NCBI RefSeq assembly: GCF_025685565.1
Contig: NZ_JAGSYE010000003.1
Location: 558,001 to 622,000, forward strand
Origin: Granulicella aggregans
GTDB taxonomy: Bacteria; Acidobacteriota; Terriglobia; Terriglobales; Acidobacteriaceae
Length of the DNA stretch: 64,000 nucleotides
Direction: 5' to 3'
Positions within the stretch are counted from its first letter, which is position 1. Each line of letters opens with the position of its first letter. This document shows, one piece after another, positions 37,113 through 46,082 of this stretch. The notes under the pieces were generated by a model. That model saw only the letters and a program-made list of their open reading frames with translations, was not told the DNA's origin and made no database searches. The translations under genes and the position numbers were made by a program.

Positions 37113-37148
37113 GCCCCACTCATCGCAGCTTCATCGCGATGAGTGGGA
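37113..37148. repeat. GCCCCA...TGGG palindromic repeat, copy 3
   Basis: A perfect 12-base inverted repeat (CCCACTCATCGC at 37115-37126, GCGATGAGTGGG at 37136-37147) with a nine-base loop lies between the convergent transporter and DinB-like genes. Confidence 0.75.
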
Positions 37149-37160
37149 CAGCAACGATCG

Positions 37161-37682
37161 TTACTGAATAGCTACCGCGTCATTAGGACCTCGCATCCCC
37201 GCAACCACCTTCGCCGTAGTCACCGCCTGCCCGCAGTGCCGCTGCGTATGCTCCGCACAGTGCACTAGCAGTCCGCCCACGGTACTCGGCAACATCGCCC
37301 GCCCCACGCCCCGCGGTTCTTCATACGTAGCCGGAGAGATCGCCCGCACCCGCTCCGCCGCGGCCTTCAACCCGGCACGAAACTCCGCAAGCACCTCCGA
37401 TGCCACCGCCCCTGGCTCCAGTTCGCTGCGCAGCTCACTTAACTGCGCCTCAGAAAGCTGCCGCCCTTCCGTGTACATCAGCAGCCGATCAAGACTCCTT
37501 GCAATATGCCGCAGATGATACGCAACCGGCGCTATCCCGAAGGGCCTCGCATTGATCTCCCCATCGGACAGCCCTTCGCACCACCGATCCGCATCCTCCC
37601 CCGCAAGGTAAAGCGCGTGCAATATCTGCCTCCGCACCGCGTCCACCTCAGTCAGAGTTCCCCGCAACCACGGCTCAACCAT
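37161..37682 (-). CDS. DinB-like four-helix protein
   Basis: A protein of about 173 residues with the DinB/YfiT helical-bundle pattern: VAYHLRHIARSLDRLLMYTE in the first half and LLVHCAEHTQRHCGQAV in the second, whose histidines would bind a divalent metal. The start at 37682 is chosen because GAGAGGAAAG precedes it and because it overlaps the TGA of DUF1203 upstream by one base. The family includes thiol-dependent metalloenzymes; the substrate is unknown. Confidence 0.75.
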   Translation of the reverse strand: MVEPWLRGTLTEVDAVRRQILHALYLAGEDADRWCEGLSDGEINARPFGIAPVAYHLRHIARSLDRLLMYTEGRQLSEAQLSELRSELEPGAVASEVLAEFRAGLKAAAERVRAISPATYEEPRGVGRAMLPSTVGGLLVHCAEHTQRHCGQAVTTAKVVAGMRGPNDAVAIQ

Positions 37683-38161
37683 CAACTTTCCTCTCCCTTC
37701 CGTACCAAGCGGAGATCGAAACACCCCGCCTTCAAATCCCGCACCATTACATAGCGAACAGAGGTATTCTCGAACATCTCGACGATCACCGCCTCCTGCG
37801 TGCCATCGGACACTCTTCGCCGCTCCAGTACATCCTGCTCCGTGCCGTATCCTTCGATCACAGCGCCGTACGGTAGCAGTTCCGCAGGATATCCACTCTC
37901 CAGCCCGAACCGCTCACACCGATCGGTATGGATGAACACCGGTCCCGGAACAGGGATCATATCCTGCTCACGAAACGGGTTATAGGTGAAGAGCGTCCTC
38001 TCTTCTTCGCCGATTCGGAATGGCTTCAGGCAATGTCTGCAGGGGCCATGTCCCTTGGCAATTGCCGTAAACGCCGGATGTCCGTATCCCGGCGACTTCA
38101 TCGTCTCCCACACCTGTTCCGCAACCTCTGTTGGCAAGGCAATAGCTCGAACTTCGATCAT
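37682..38161 (-). CDS. DUF1203 domain protein
   Basis: A 159-residue protein matching DUF1203: PAFTAIAKGHGPCRHCLKPF, then a GEEERTLFTYNPF stretch and PVPGPVFIHTDRCERFG, with conserved cysteines that could bind a metal. The function of the family is unknown. It is translationally coupled to the DinB-like gene (one-base overlap), so the two products probably act together. Confidence 0.75.
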   Translation of the reverse strand: MIEVRAIALPTEVAEQVWETMKSPGYGHPAFTAIAKGHGPCRHCLKPFRIGEEERTLFTYNPFREQDMIPVPGPVFIHTDRCERFGLESGYPAELLPYGAVIEGYGTEQDVLERRRVSDGTQEAVIVEMFENTSVRYVMVRDLKAGCFDLRLVRKGEES

Positions 38162-38248
38162 CTTCTTCTCCTGTGGCCATAACCTTCAGCCTCAGAGAGA
38201 GAATCGCCGATCCCATGCAATCCGACACTCCGCTCTGTTCACCCGAAC

Positions 38249-39208
38249 TCACAGCCCATTCTTCCCCCGGAACTCCCTCACCACGTCGCCCACATCCCGG
38301 TGCTGCGAGTCCACCGCATCGTTCATCGCCTGCACCTCGTCCGCGCTGACCCTCCCCGCCAGCCGTGTCATCGCCGTCTGAATCTCGGGATGCTTCGCCA
38401 CCGAATCCTGTCGCACCAGTGGAACCGCCTCGTAAGGCGGGAAGTAGTGTTTGTCGTCGGCCATGATCACGAACCCCAGCGCCCGTATTGGCCCGTCGGT
38501 CGAGTTCCCCGCCACCATATCCACCTGCTTTGCCGAGAGCGCCCGATACAGCAACCCCAGGTCCATCACCCGAGGCGACCCGTCAAACTTCAACCCGTAA
38601 GTCGCCTCCAGCCCCTTCAAACCGTCGGGCCGCTCCTCAAACTCATACCCAACCCCCAGCCGCTCAATCCCGCTCTCGGAATCCGGGTGCTCCACACCTT
38701 GACTCGGAGATGTGGAATTCTGCAGCCGAGCCACATCGGAGATCGTCTTCACGCCGAGCCGCCGGGCATCGTCCCCTCGAACCACCATCGCAAACGTATC
38801 CTCGAAACCCAACCCCGGCCCCACCTCGACCTTGTATCGCTCGCGGTAGATCCTCCCAATCGTCGCCGCGACCGAAGCGGAATCTCGCTGCCCCATCGGC
38901 GGCAGCGGTTGCTTCAGGATCGCCGTCAGCGCCGTCCCGGAGTACTCGACATAGCCGTCGATCCGCCCGCTCACCAGAGCCTGCTGACAGATGTAGCTCC
39001 CCGCCAGGTAGAACCGCCGTTCGACTCTATAGTCGGTTTGGCCTTCCTGTGCAAAAACGGCCTCAATCTCCTGCGCCAGCAACTCCCCCAGCACCACCTG
39101 CTCGGTAAAGTTCTTCGCCCCAATTGTGATCCGAGAAGACCGTGGAGGAGCACAACCTATGAGCGTTACGACCGCGACCCCCGCCACCGTCCAAATCCAT
39201 CGCTGCAA
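38249..39208 (-). CDS. Glycine betaine/choline-type ABC transporter substrate-binding lipoprotein
   Basis: A 319-residue OpuAC/OsmF-like binding protein with a lipobox (VVTLIGCAPP, lipidated cysteine near position 19). It starts ITIGAKNFTEQVVLGELLAQ, the usual opening of this family, and has GYVEYSGTALTAILKQ and MDLGLLYRALSAKQVDMVAG. It would bind a quaternary amine osmoprotectant outside the inner membrane. Last gene of a three-gene transporter operon (ATPase, permease, binding protein), 42 bases after the permease. Confidence 0.9.
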   Translation of the reverse strand: MQRWIWTVAGVAVVTLIGCAPPRSSRITIGAKNFTEQVVLGELLAQEIEAVFAQEGQTDYRVERRFYLAGSYICQQALVSGRIDGYVEYSGTALTAILKQPLPPMGQRDSASVAATIGRIYRERYKVEVGPGLGFEDTFAMVVRGDDARRLGVKTISDVARLQNSTSPSQGVEHPDSESGIERLGVGYEFEERPDGLKGLEATYGLKFDGSPRVMDLGLLYRALSAKQVDMVAGNSTDGPIRALGFVIMADDKHYFPPYEAVPLVRQDSVAKHPEIQTAMTRLAGRVSADEVQAMNDAVDSQHRDVGDVVREFRGKNGL

Positions 39209-39250
39209 TCGATCACCCCGAGCCTTTGACTACACCCTATCCCCTGCTCC

Positions 39251-39898
39251 CTACACGCTGTCTTTCTTCACCGCCAGCCGCTTCTCAAGCATTCCCAACC
39301 CCGTGTCCGCCGCCAACGCCAGCAGCGCCGCCGGGATCGCCCCGGCCAGCACCAGCCCGTTATCCACGCTGGCGACTCCCCTGAAGATAAGCTCCCCCAG
39401 CCCGCCAGCTCCAATGGCGGCCGCAATCGTCGCCACGCCGATGCAAGTCACCGTCGCCGTCCGCAGTCCTGCCAGAATCACACTCGCAGCTAGTGGAAGT
39501 TCCACCTTTATAAGACGCTGCATACCATTCATTCCAAGCGCATTCGATACATCAATTAAAGCGGGGTCGACACTTGCGATTCCGGCATAGGTATTCCGAA
39601 GAATAGGCAGCAGAGCGTATCCGGTCAGCGCCAGGATCGCCAGACGGGCGGCGTTCTCTCCCAGCCACGGTACCGGCAACAGCAGCCCGAACAGCGCCAG
39701 CGAGGGAACCGTCTGCACCACATTCGCAAAGGCAATCACAGGCCCGGCGAGCCTCTGTTTCCGCGTCAGCAGGATGCCCAGCGGAAGTCCCACGGCGACC
39801 GCCAGGAGCATCGCACTTAGAGTAAGCCAGAGATGTTCGAAGGTGAGACGCGCAATCTCCCACCCATGCGCGTGCAGAAATTGATGGAATGCTATCAA
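39251..39898 (-). CDS. Osmoprotectant ABC transporter permease
   Basis: A 215-residue inner-membrane permease with about five to six helices and the EAA-type coupling loop (STDISNALGMNGMQRLIKVELP pattern, shown as VSNALGMNGMQRLIKVELP). It resembles OpuAB/YehW-type permeases (LPLGILLTRKQRL, VQTVPSLALFGLLLP). Its start overlaps the ATPase stop (ATGA), indicating coupled translation. Confidence 0.9.
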   Translation of the reverse strand: MIAFHQFLHAHGWEIARLTFEHLWLTLSAMLLAVAVGLPLGILLTRKQRLAGPVIAFANVVQTVPSLALFGLLLPVPWLGENAARLAILALTGYALLPILRNTYAGIASVDPALIDVSNALGMNGMQRLIKVELPLAASVILAGLRTATVTCIGVATIAAAIGAGGLGELIFRGVASVDNGLVLAGAIPAALLALAADTGLGMLEKRLAVKKDSV

Positions 39899-40659
39899 GA
39901 ATACACCTTGCGGTGTACAGCCGAAACATAATGCTTTACATGAACACTTGAGGACGTGAGAACCTCACTCGCTAATACATCCGCTACAACCTCGCCCTGC
40001 TCCAGGAAGACAACTCGATTCGCCAGATACAGCGCCTCGTCCAGATCGTGCGTCACTAGCAGAACGGTCTTCCTGACCCTCTCCAGCAGCTCCCGCAGCA
40101 TAGTCTGCATCTCCGCCCGCGTCATGGGGTCAAGCGCCCCGAACGGTTCGTCCATTAGCAGGATCGCCGGATCGGTCGCCAACGCTCGCGCCAGCCCCAC
40201 CCGCTGCCGCTGGCCGCCGGAGAGCTGCCGGGGATAGCGCCCCCGAAACTCCTCAAAGTCGAGACCCGCAAGTCCCAACACCTCAGCCGCCCGTTTGGCA
40301 ATCTCTGGCTTTGGTCGTCCGGCAAGCTCCAAGGCAAGGCCTGCGTTTCTTTCCACAGTCATATGTGGAAAAAGCCCGGCCTCCTGAATCACGTACCCGA
40401 TTGATCGACGCAATAACTCTAATTTTGAACGACTTACAGTATTTTCATAAACCAATACATCACCTAATGTCGGCCAGACCAGCCCGTTCACCATACGCAG
40501 CAGCGTCGTCTTGCCCGATCCGCTGCGCCCCAACAGCGCGGTAGTCGTACCGGCCTCTAGCCGCAGCGAGACATTCCGCAAAAGAGAACGCCCGGGCAGG
40601 TTCCCCTGTCCGGGCAGTGTGTAACTGACATTCGCGAACTCGACACCAGCCTCGGTCAA
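39895..40659 (-). CDS. Osmoprotectant ABC transporter ATP-binding protein
   Basis: A 254-residue ATPase with Walker A GRSGSGKTTLLRMVNGL, Q-loop YVIQEAGLFPHMTVERN, signature QLSGGQRQRVGLARAL, Walker B ILLMDEPFGALDP and H-loop LLVTHDLDEALYL. It matches OpuAA/ProV-type ATPases but ends before any CBS domains, so osmotic gating through CBS is not expected. It leads the transporter operon. Confidence 0.92.
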   Translation of the reverse strand: MTEAGVEFANVSYTLPGQGNLPGRSLLRNVSLRLEAGTTTALLGRSGSGKTTLLRMVNGLVWPTLGDVLVYENTVSRSKLELLRRSIGYVIQEAGLFPHMTVERNAGLALELAGRPKPEIAKRAAEVLGLAGLDFEEFRGRYPRQLSGGQRQRVGLARALATDPAILLMDEPFGALDPMTRAEMQTMLRELLERVRKTVLLVTHDLDEALYLANRVVFLEQGEVVADVLASEVLTSSSVHVKHYVSAVHRKVYS

Positions 40660-40735
40660 TCGGTCACGCTCTCAATGTGGATTTCCCAGACTCCGCCATC
40701 CTGCGCTACATCATGCGGCAGAGCCAAGGGAGTAT

Positions 40736-41617
40736 CTATTCGGAAATGGTCTCTGCTACTGGCGAGGACTCCGGCGCAACCTCGGAGGCAGCCTCCGGAA
40801 CGTGCTCCTGGGGCGAGTCAGGAGCGGCTTCAATCGCCGCTCCGGGCTGCCCCTTCACCCGGACTACCGTAATCTTGTCGAAGCCTTCCTTGAACGAAGG
40901 CGGCCGCAGCCGCTCCGCCATCTTCAGCATCACCTCGTCGGTCACAACGCGCTCGCGCTGGCGATTCCGCTCCATGCACACCGCTAGCGGCACGTCGAAG
41001 AAGACCGCCTGCACCTCGTACTGGAAGCTCTTCGCCATCTTGATCCACTGCTTGCGCTCGTGCGCGGAGAGGTTCGTGGCGTCGACGTAGTTCCACGGCA
41101 TCTTGGCGATCAGGCGTGCACGCAGCAGAGACCGCAGGGTTGAAAACACCAGCCCCTGGTAGCGCTGTTCCGTAATGTCGTCGAAAAGTAGATTTCGCAG
41201 CAGATCGCTCGAAAGCGGCGTCACGCCGCGGCGTTTGTACCAGGTCGTCTTGCCGGAACCTGGCAGTCCAATCGTCAGCACGACATAGCCGCGCGGCGAT
41301 TTAGGAGAAGCCGCGGCCTGTTCGGCCGACGGAGCGGCCACGCCAAGGCTCTCGGGCTGCGTTTCGACCACGATCTTTTCTTCGCCCGTAGCCGGCGAAA
41401 AAGGCTCCGGAATGGGAGTCAGTGGCGCTTCAAATGCCTGCGGAACCTCAGCCGGAACCGGCCGGGGAGCGATGGGTTCCGGGTAATTCGGCCTCAAAGG
41501 AGCCTGCTGGCCCGAGGGCAGCTCCTGGCCGCTCTTGCCTGTGGACTCCGACTCATTCGGTCCACGTCTAGTCCGTCTTCTCATTTTGTCGCTTATCCAT
41601 TCGCGCAACTCGCGCAT
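40736..41617 (-). CDS. P-loop kinase with proline-rich N-terminal linker (polynucleotide kinase/zeta-like)
   Basis: A protein of about 293 residues. A basic start (KMRRRTRRG) and a long Pro/Ala/Glu-rich linker (about residues 25-110) precede a compact kinase domain: VVLTIGLPGSGKTTWYKRRG (Walker A), TPLSSDLLRNLLFDD, YVDATNLSAHERKQWI and FFDVPLAVCMERNRQRER. This is the layout of PNKP-type or zeta-toxin-like kinases. The C-terminus is again low in complexity. The ATG at 41617 is preferred, although no strong ribosome-binding site is seen. The substrate is unknown. Confidence 0.7.
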   Translation of the reverse strand: MRELREWISDKMRRRTRRGPNESESTGKSGQELPSGQQAPLRPNYPEPIAPRPVPAEVPQAFEAPLTPIPEPFSPATGEEKIVVETQPESLGVAAPSAEQAAASPKSPRGYVVLTIGLPGSGKTTWYKRRGVTPLSSDLLRNLLFDDITEQRYQGLVFSTLRSLLRARLIAKMPWNYVDATNLSAHERKQWIKMAKSFQYEVQAVFFDVPLAVCMERNRQRERVVTDEVMLKMAERLRPPSFKEGFDKITVVRVKGQPGAAIEAAPDSPQEHVPEAASEVAPESSPVAETISE

Positions 41618-41783
41618 GTGGTGGTTATAACAGGGCGCTCCGCGCAGCCGCAAATCCTTCGAACCCACCTGAATACCTCTTCATCGTTCCTCGCAGCCCC
41701 TCCCGCGAACATTCCGTTGCACCGTACATCTCCCGTTCACGTTGCCGGACTAGGTTCGTAACACGACAAAGGAGTCGTACACC

Positions 41784-42020
41784 ATGTCCACACAAGATGG
41801 AGATCTCGACCGCCTCCAAGCGGAGTACAAGGCAGCCGTCGACCTCTGGGTCGGCGCCATCCGCGAAGAAGAAGCCCACGCCTCGGTCAACCACTCCATT
41901 GCGGAGGTCGACACCTGGGAGCAGGATGCCTTCCGCGAGGACGACCTTCGCAAGCAAGTCCGTGCCGCCAAGTCCGCCTACGAAGGAGCGCTGCGCGAGC
42001 GCTTTTTCAACTTCAAGTAG
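41784..42020 (+). CDS. Small conserved-looking helical protein
   Basis: A 78-residue charged protein of unknown family, probably all-helical (DLDRLQAEYKAAVDLWVGAI, then DDLRKQVRAAKSAYEGALRE). AAAGGAG nine bases before the ATG and C/G-ending codons support it as a real gene. No membrane segment or signal is present. It is monocistronic and followed by a palindromic repeat. Confidence 0.65.
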   Translation: MSTQDGDLDRLQAEYKAAVDLWVGAIREEEAHASVNHSIAEVDTWEQDAFREDDLRKQVRAAKSAYEGALRERFFNFK

Positions 42021-42050
42021 AGCCTTTGCCACAGAAAAGTCGTTGCGGCT

Positions 42051-42093
42051 CACCCTTAACGGGTGCCCCACATCTCGACTCTGAGATGTGGGT
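42051..42093. repeat. GCCCCA...TGGG palindromic repeat, copy 4, with an adjoining small hairpin
   Basis: A perfect ten-base inverted repeat (CCCACATCTC at 42067-42076, GAGATGTGGG at 42083-42092) with a six-base loop. A CACCC/GGGTG hairpin (42051-42065) abuts it. It lies between the small protein gene and gap. Confidence 0.75.
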
Positions 42094-42182
42094 GGAGTTG
42101 CTTACCCCGTCCATGCAGGCGCGCTCTCCTCGCACTACAATTGGAAACGGTACGAACGCACCAGCACAGGAGCTTATAGAAA

Positions 42183-43190
42183 ATGGCAGTTAAGGTTGGC
42201 ATCAACGGCTTCGGCCGTATCGGACGCAACGTATTCCGCACCGCCCTCGGCAATCCAGATATCGAATTTGTAGCCGTCAACGACCTCACCACGCCGGCCA
42301 CCCTTGCCCACCTGCTGAAGTACGACTCCATCCTCGGCAACCTGAAGAACGAGATCTCGGTCGAAGGCGACAGCATCGTCGTCGACGGTAAGAAGATCAA
42401 GGTCTTCGCCGAGCGCGATCCCGCCAAGCTCGACTGGGCCTCCGTCGGCGCGGAGATCATCGTCGAATCGACCGGCTTCTTCACCGACGCCGAGAAGGCC
42501 AAGGCGCACCTTGGAAGCACCGTCAAGAAGGTCATCATCTCCGCCCCGGCAACCAACGAGGACATCACCCTCGTCCTCGGCGTGAACAGCGACAAGTACG
42601 ACGCGGCGAAGCACAACGTCATCTCGAACGCGAGCTGCACGACGAACTGCCTTGCTCCGGTCGTCAAGGTGCTGCACGACACCTTCGGCATCGCATCGGG
42701 CATCATGACGACGATCCACAGCTACACCAACGACCAGGTGATCCTCGACACGCCGCACAAGGACCTCCGCCGTGCCCGTGCCGCTGCCCTGTCGATGATC
42801 CCGAGCTCTACCGGTGCCGCAAAGGCGCTGAAGCTCGTTGTCCCCGAGATGGCGGGCAAGCTCGACGGCTTTGCCATCCGCGTCCCGACCCCGAACGTCT
42901 CAGTCGTCGACCTGACCTTCGTCTCCGAGAAGCCGATCACGATCGACGCCATCAACGCGGCCATCAAGACCGCCGCAGAAGGTCCGATGAAGGGCATCCT
43001 CGGCTACACCGACGAAGAGCTCGTCTCGACCGACTTCCGCGGCAACCCGCTCAGCAGCATCTTCGACTCCAAACTGACCAAGGTCGTCGGCGACAAGACC
43101 GGCAAGGTCATCAGCTGGTACGACAATGAGTGGGGCTACTCCAGCCGGGTGAAGGACTTGATCCTATTCCTGGTAGAAAAGGGACTTTAG
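42183..43190 (+). CDS. gap: Glyceraldehyde-3-phosphate dehydrogenase
   Basis: A 335-residue glycolytic enzyme. The NAD site is VGINGFGRIGRNVFR, the catalytic cysteine is in SNASCTTNCLAP, and the C-terminal WYDNEWGYSSRVKDL is intact. The LSMIPSSTGAAKA loop binds phosphate. It would produce 1,3-bisphosphoglycerate for phosphoglycerate kinase, whose gene lies 3 kb downstream instead of next to it. Confidence 0.97.
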   Translation: MAVKVGINGFGRIGRNVFRTALGNPDIEFVAVNDLTTPATLAHLLKYDSILGNLKNEISVEGDSIVVDGKKIKVFAERDPAKLDWASVGAEIIVESTGFFTDAEKAKAHLGSTVKKVIISAPATNEDITLVLGVNSDKYDAAKHNVISNASCTTNCLAPVVKVLHDTFGIASGIMTTIHSYTNDQVILDTPHKDLRRARAAALSMIPSSTGAAKALKLVVPEMAGKLDGFAIRVPTPNVSVVDLTFVSEKPITIDAINAAIKTAAEGPMKGILGYTDEELVSTDFRGNPLSSIFDSKLTKVVGDKTGKVISWYDNEWGYSSRVKDLILFLVEKGL

Positions 43191-43216
43191 CCTCTGACCG
43201 GTCTGAGGAGTTTCGA

Positions 43217-43669
43217 ATGCCTTTCTCAGCTCGCATTGTTGAAGCGCGACTGGCGTTGAAACTCATCAGGCCGGAGCAGTTCCCTCCGCTCGCGATCGAC
43301 GCGCTTCAGGTAGGACTCGATGGTCCCGTGATCCGTCGGCTGGCAGGACTGATCCAGCCGACAGGGTACGAAGTCGACATGTACGTTGCGCGCTTCATGA
43401 CCGAAGCCGGACTCGCTCACATCTCGACAGAAACCGCCGCATTTCGACTGGCGCAAGAGATCGCCCGCGATACGCTGCGAACCAACGCCGATCCTCTTCG
43501 CGTTACCCGCGAGTTGGAAAGGCTCTGGATTGCAACAGACTATGCCCACTCTATTTCCCAACTGGGAACGCTGGATGACGACGTATATCTCCTCGGCCAG
43601 CCAGATGAAGCTCGTAAAACGGTGCGCGCGTGTTTGCAGGAGTTCGTAGACTTACCCGACTTCCCTTAG
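43217..43669 (+). CDS. Hypothetical protein downstream of gap
   Basis: A 150-residue protein I do not recognise. It is soluble and mostly helical, with FMTEAGLAHISTETAAFRLA and VTRELERLWIATDYAHSIS as visible segments. A GAGGAG six bases before the ATG decides the start. It lies 26 bases after gap and just before a toxin-antitoxin pair, and may belong to the same inserted block. Confidence 0.65.
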   Translation: MPFSARIVEARLALKLIRPEQFPPLAIDALQVGLDGPVIRRLAGLIQPTGYEVDMYVARFMTEAGLAHISTETAAFRLAQEIARDTLRTNADPLRVTRELERLWIATDYAHSISQLGTLDDDVYLLGQPDEARKTVRACLQEFVDLPDFP

Positions 43670-43692
43670 ATATCCGTGCTAACTTCATCCAT

Positions 43693-43971
43693 ATGCAAGT
43701 GACCGTGGAAATCCCGGACGACATGGCCCAGCGGCTCATCCCCGAGGGGCATGATCCCGCGCGCACCACGCTTGAAGCTGTGGCCATCGAAGGCTACCGC
43801 TCCGGCGCACTGTCTTCCTACCAAACCCGTATCCTACTTGGCTTCGAAACCCGCTACGAACTCGACGGCTTCCTGAAGGCCCACAACATCTGGGAACACG
43901 CCTATAGCCTCGACGATCTCGAACAGGATCGGCTCACGCTTCAGTCCGTCGGCACCGAAGGTCAGCGGTAA
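43693..43971 (+). CDS. UPF0175-family antitoxin
   Basis: A 92-residue protein with the UPF0175 layout: a beta-strand start (MQVTVEIPDDMAQRL), a helical TTLEAVAIEGYRSGALSSYQ and RILLGFETRYELDGFLKAHN, the putative DNA-binding helix-turn-helix. Such proteins are antitoxins partnered with DUF3368/PIN toxins. Two bases separate it from the toxin gene. Confidence 0.82.
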   Translation: MQVTVEIPDDMAQRLIPEGHDPARTTLEAVAIEGYRSGALSSYQTRILLGFETRYELDGFLKAHNIWEHAYSLDDLEQDRLTLQSVGTEGQR

Positions 43972-43973
43972 AC

Positions 43974-44447
43974 ATGCTCGTCGTAGCCGATACGACGCCT
44001 TTGAACTACCTCTTGCTCATCGGTCACGTCGAGGTGCTCCCCGCTCTCTACAGCCGAGTTTTGATTCCCCAAGCCGTATACATGGAGTTGCAGCGGCCAG
44101 GAACTCCAAGCGTCGTTCGCGAGTGGGCAATCGATCCGCCATCATGGATTGAAGTCTGCCTTGTCTCTCTCGGCCAAAACCCCACCCTCGATGACCTCGA
44201 TACCGGCGAGCGTCAAGCTATCCAACTCGCCTTGGATTCAGGAATCGAAACCGTCTTGATGGACGAGAGCGAAGGACGCCGGGCAGCGTTGCACCATCAG
44301 CTTAAGGTCACAGGCACCATCGCAATTCTCGAAAAGGCAGCCCAGCTCGGACTTATAGATTTTCGCTCGGCCTTGACAAGACTTGAACAGACGAACTTCC
44401 GGCTCTCCGCCGCAATCCGCGACGAGTTCCTCAAGCGGAACCCATGA
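43974..44447 (+). CDS. DUF3368 PIN-like toxin
   Basis: A 157-residue PIN-domain-like protein: VVADTTPLNYLLLIGHVEVL holds the first acidic residue, LDTGERQAIQLALD the second, and VLMDESEGRRAA the third, matching the DUF3368 nuclease fold. Probably cleaves RNA when free of the UPF0175 partner. The pair sits between gap and pgk. Confidence 0.82.
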   Translation: MLVVADTTPLNYLLLIGHVEVLPALYSRVLIPQAVYMELQRPGTPSVVREWAIDPPSWIEVCLVSLGQNPTLDDLDTGERQAIQLALDSGIETVLMDESEGRRAALHHQLKVTGTIAILEKAAQLGLIDFRSALTRLEQTNFRLSAAIRDEFLKRNP

Positions 44448-44694
44448 GCCTCCGGAGCGAGCCGCTCCTACTCAACAGCATATCTACCCATGCAACTTGC
44501 CGTTCGCAATCAAACCAGCCTTTACCGTCGCCAGCGATACCTCACGTTCGCTTTTTCGGGAATGCGGCACGAGCACGTCTTCGATGTCTTACCAAGCCGC
44601 AGCCAGCAGAAGAAGTGTTCCTGAATCTTCCTGCTCTTTCCCGAATCTGACACCTAAGCAGCGAGTCCACCTGCCCGGAACGAGTACCGCCGCC
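44448..44694. other. Gap between toxin gene and PPOX gene
   Basis: About 247 bases with no supported gene; the short in-frame ATGs here lack coding character. No strong hairpin or promoter is seen. Confidence 0.4.
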
Positions 44695-45318
44695 ATGAGC
44701 CGTCGATTCTCCGAACTGGCCTTCACTCCGCTCGTCAAAGCCCACCAGAAGCAGCACAACAGCCGTGCCCAGTATCAGCGCATGGAGCAATCTGGCCCTC
44801 CCGGCGACGCGCTCGGTCGCGACGAGCAATACTTCATCTCCCTCCGCGACAGCTTCTACATGGCCTCCGTCAGCGAGACGGGCTGGCCCTACGTCCAGCA
44901 CCGGGGTGGTCCCAAGGGCTTCGTCCACGTTATCGATCCGAAGCTGATCGCCTTCGCCGACCTGCGCGGCAACAAGCAGTACATCTCCGTCGGCAACCTC
45001 GAACACGACGCCCGCGTCGCGCTCTTCTTCATGGACTACCCCAACCAAACGCGCCTGAAGATCCTCGGCCGCGTCGAAGTCCATGAGAACGACGCCGCAG
45101 CCCCGGCCCTCTTCGAATCTCTTCGTACGGCAGAACCCCACGCCGTCATCGAACGTGCCATCCTCATCCACGTCGAGGCCTTCGACTGGAACTGCCCGCA
45201 GCACATTACGCCGCGTTACACCCTCGAAGAGCTGGAACCTTCCCTCGCCCCACTCCGTGAACGTCTTGCGGCCCTGGAAGCCGAAAACGCCACCCTCCGC
45301 GCGAAACTGAAGCCGTAA
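44695..45318 (+). CDS. Pyridoxamine 5'-phosphate oxidase-like flavin-binding protein
   Basis: A 207-residue split-barrel protein of the PPOX family: FISLRDSFYMASVSETGWPY and VQHRGGPKGFVHVID, followed by DLRGNKQYISVGNLEHDARV and FFMDYPNQTRLKILGRVEV. It probably binds FMN or F420 and reduces small molecules; it is not the PdxH enzyme itself. The C-terminus ends in a short coiled coil (RERLAALEAENATLRAKL). The ATG at 44695 is chosen because homology begins there. Confidence 0.8.
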   Translation: MSRRFSELAFTPLVKAHQKQHNSRAQYQRMEQSGPPGDALGRDEQYFISLRDSFYMASVSETGWPYVQHRGGPKGFVHVIDPKLIAFADLRGNKQYISVGNLEHDARVALFFMDYPNQTRLKILGRVEVHENDAAAPALFESLRTAEPHAVIERAILIHVEAFDWNCPQHITPRYTLEELEPSLAPLRERLAALEAENATLRAKLKP

Positions 45319-45324
45319 GCCTGC

Positions 45325-45358
45325 GGGTGCCCCACATCTCGAATTTGAGATGTGGGGC
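45325..45358. repeat. GCCCCA...TGGG palindromic repeat, copy 5
   Basis: Perfect 11-base arms (CCCCACATCTC at 45330-45340, GAGATGTGGGG at 45347-45357) with a six-base loop lie seven bases after the PPOX stop and just before the convergent DUF6629 gene. It could act as a bidirectional terminator. Confidence 0.78.
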
Positions 45359-45366
45359 TTTCCAAC

Positions 45367-46029
45367 CTAGAGTGCCTCTCCATAGTGCAGCGGCCGCGCG
45401 AACCGGCTCTTCCAGAAGTACGCCAGGATGATCACGCTCGCGATCGCCGCGTAGGCGCACCACAGGGACGTAAACGCGTAACGCTTCACCGCCATCACCA
45501 CCAGCAGGATCGCCATGTTCGCTGCTCCGAAGATCACCATGTCACGCACCTTCGAGAAGAAGAGCGATCCACACGTCGCGATCACGTACAGCACTGCCAA
45601 CCACGTGTGATACGTACCCTGGTTGGTGTACACAATGCTGGTGCCCTGCACAGAGATACCCAGCGGATACGTCATCAGCGCCCAAAGCATATAGAGGCTC
45701 GTCCCTGCCCCAAGCACGACGAATGGCAGCATTCGCTTGCGATGCGCCGCGCTCGCCTCAAAAAGGAAAACGCTCAGCGGCATCAGGAAAGGCAGCAGCC
45801 CCTGCGCGTAGAGCATGAACGCCTCGCCCGCCCCATGCGTCACCGCCGGCGAGAGCATCCCATCCAACCCCAGCCACACGAAGCCCTCAATAAACTGGTG
45901 CACGGCAAACATCGTCGGAAGCGCTGCAAACAGCAGCTCTCGCCGGTGCTTCACCTTGGTAAAGGTCAGCACTCCCAGCACCGCAAGCCCACTGCTCCCG
46001 ACAAAGTTTGCCGTCGCTGAAAAGCACAT
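45367..46029 (-). CDS. DUF6629-family integral membrane protein
   Basis: A 220-residue protein with about seven transmembrane helices. It opens with MCFSATANFVGSSGLAVLGV, a characteristic start of this family, followed by FAALPTMFAVHQFIEGFVWL. The function is unknown. It lies antisense between the PPOX gene and pgk, bounded on both sides by palindromic repeats. Confidence 0.78.
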   Translation of the reverse strand: MCFSATANFVGSSGLAVLGVLTFTKVKHRRELLFAALPTMFAVHQFIEGFVWLGLDGMLSPAVTHGAGEAFMLYAQGLLPFLMPLSVFLFEASAAHRKRMLPFVVLGAGTSLYMLWALMTYPLGISVQGTSIVYTNQGTYHTWLAVLYVIATCGSLFFSKVRDMVIFGAANMAILLVVMAVKRYAFTSLWCAYAAIASVIILAYFWKSRFARPLHYGEAL

Positions 46030-46082
46030 CCTTGCACCTCAAAGGTTTTCGCGATCATACGTGATCGACCCTCCTCTGACCG

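Noticed and set aside
44444..44650. A 68-codon ORF overlapping the DUF3368 stop by ATGA
   Set aside because: No ribosome-binding site beyond the overlap, no domain, and codon use unlike its neighbours; probably chance.
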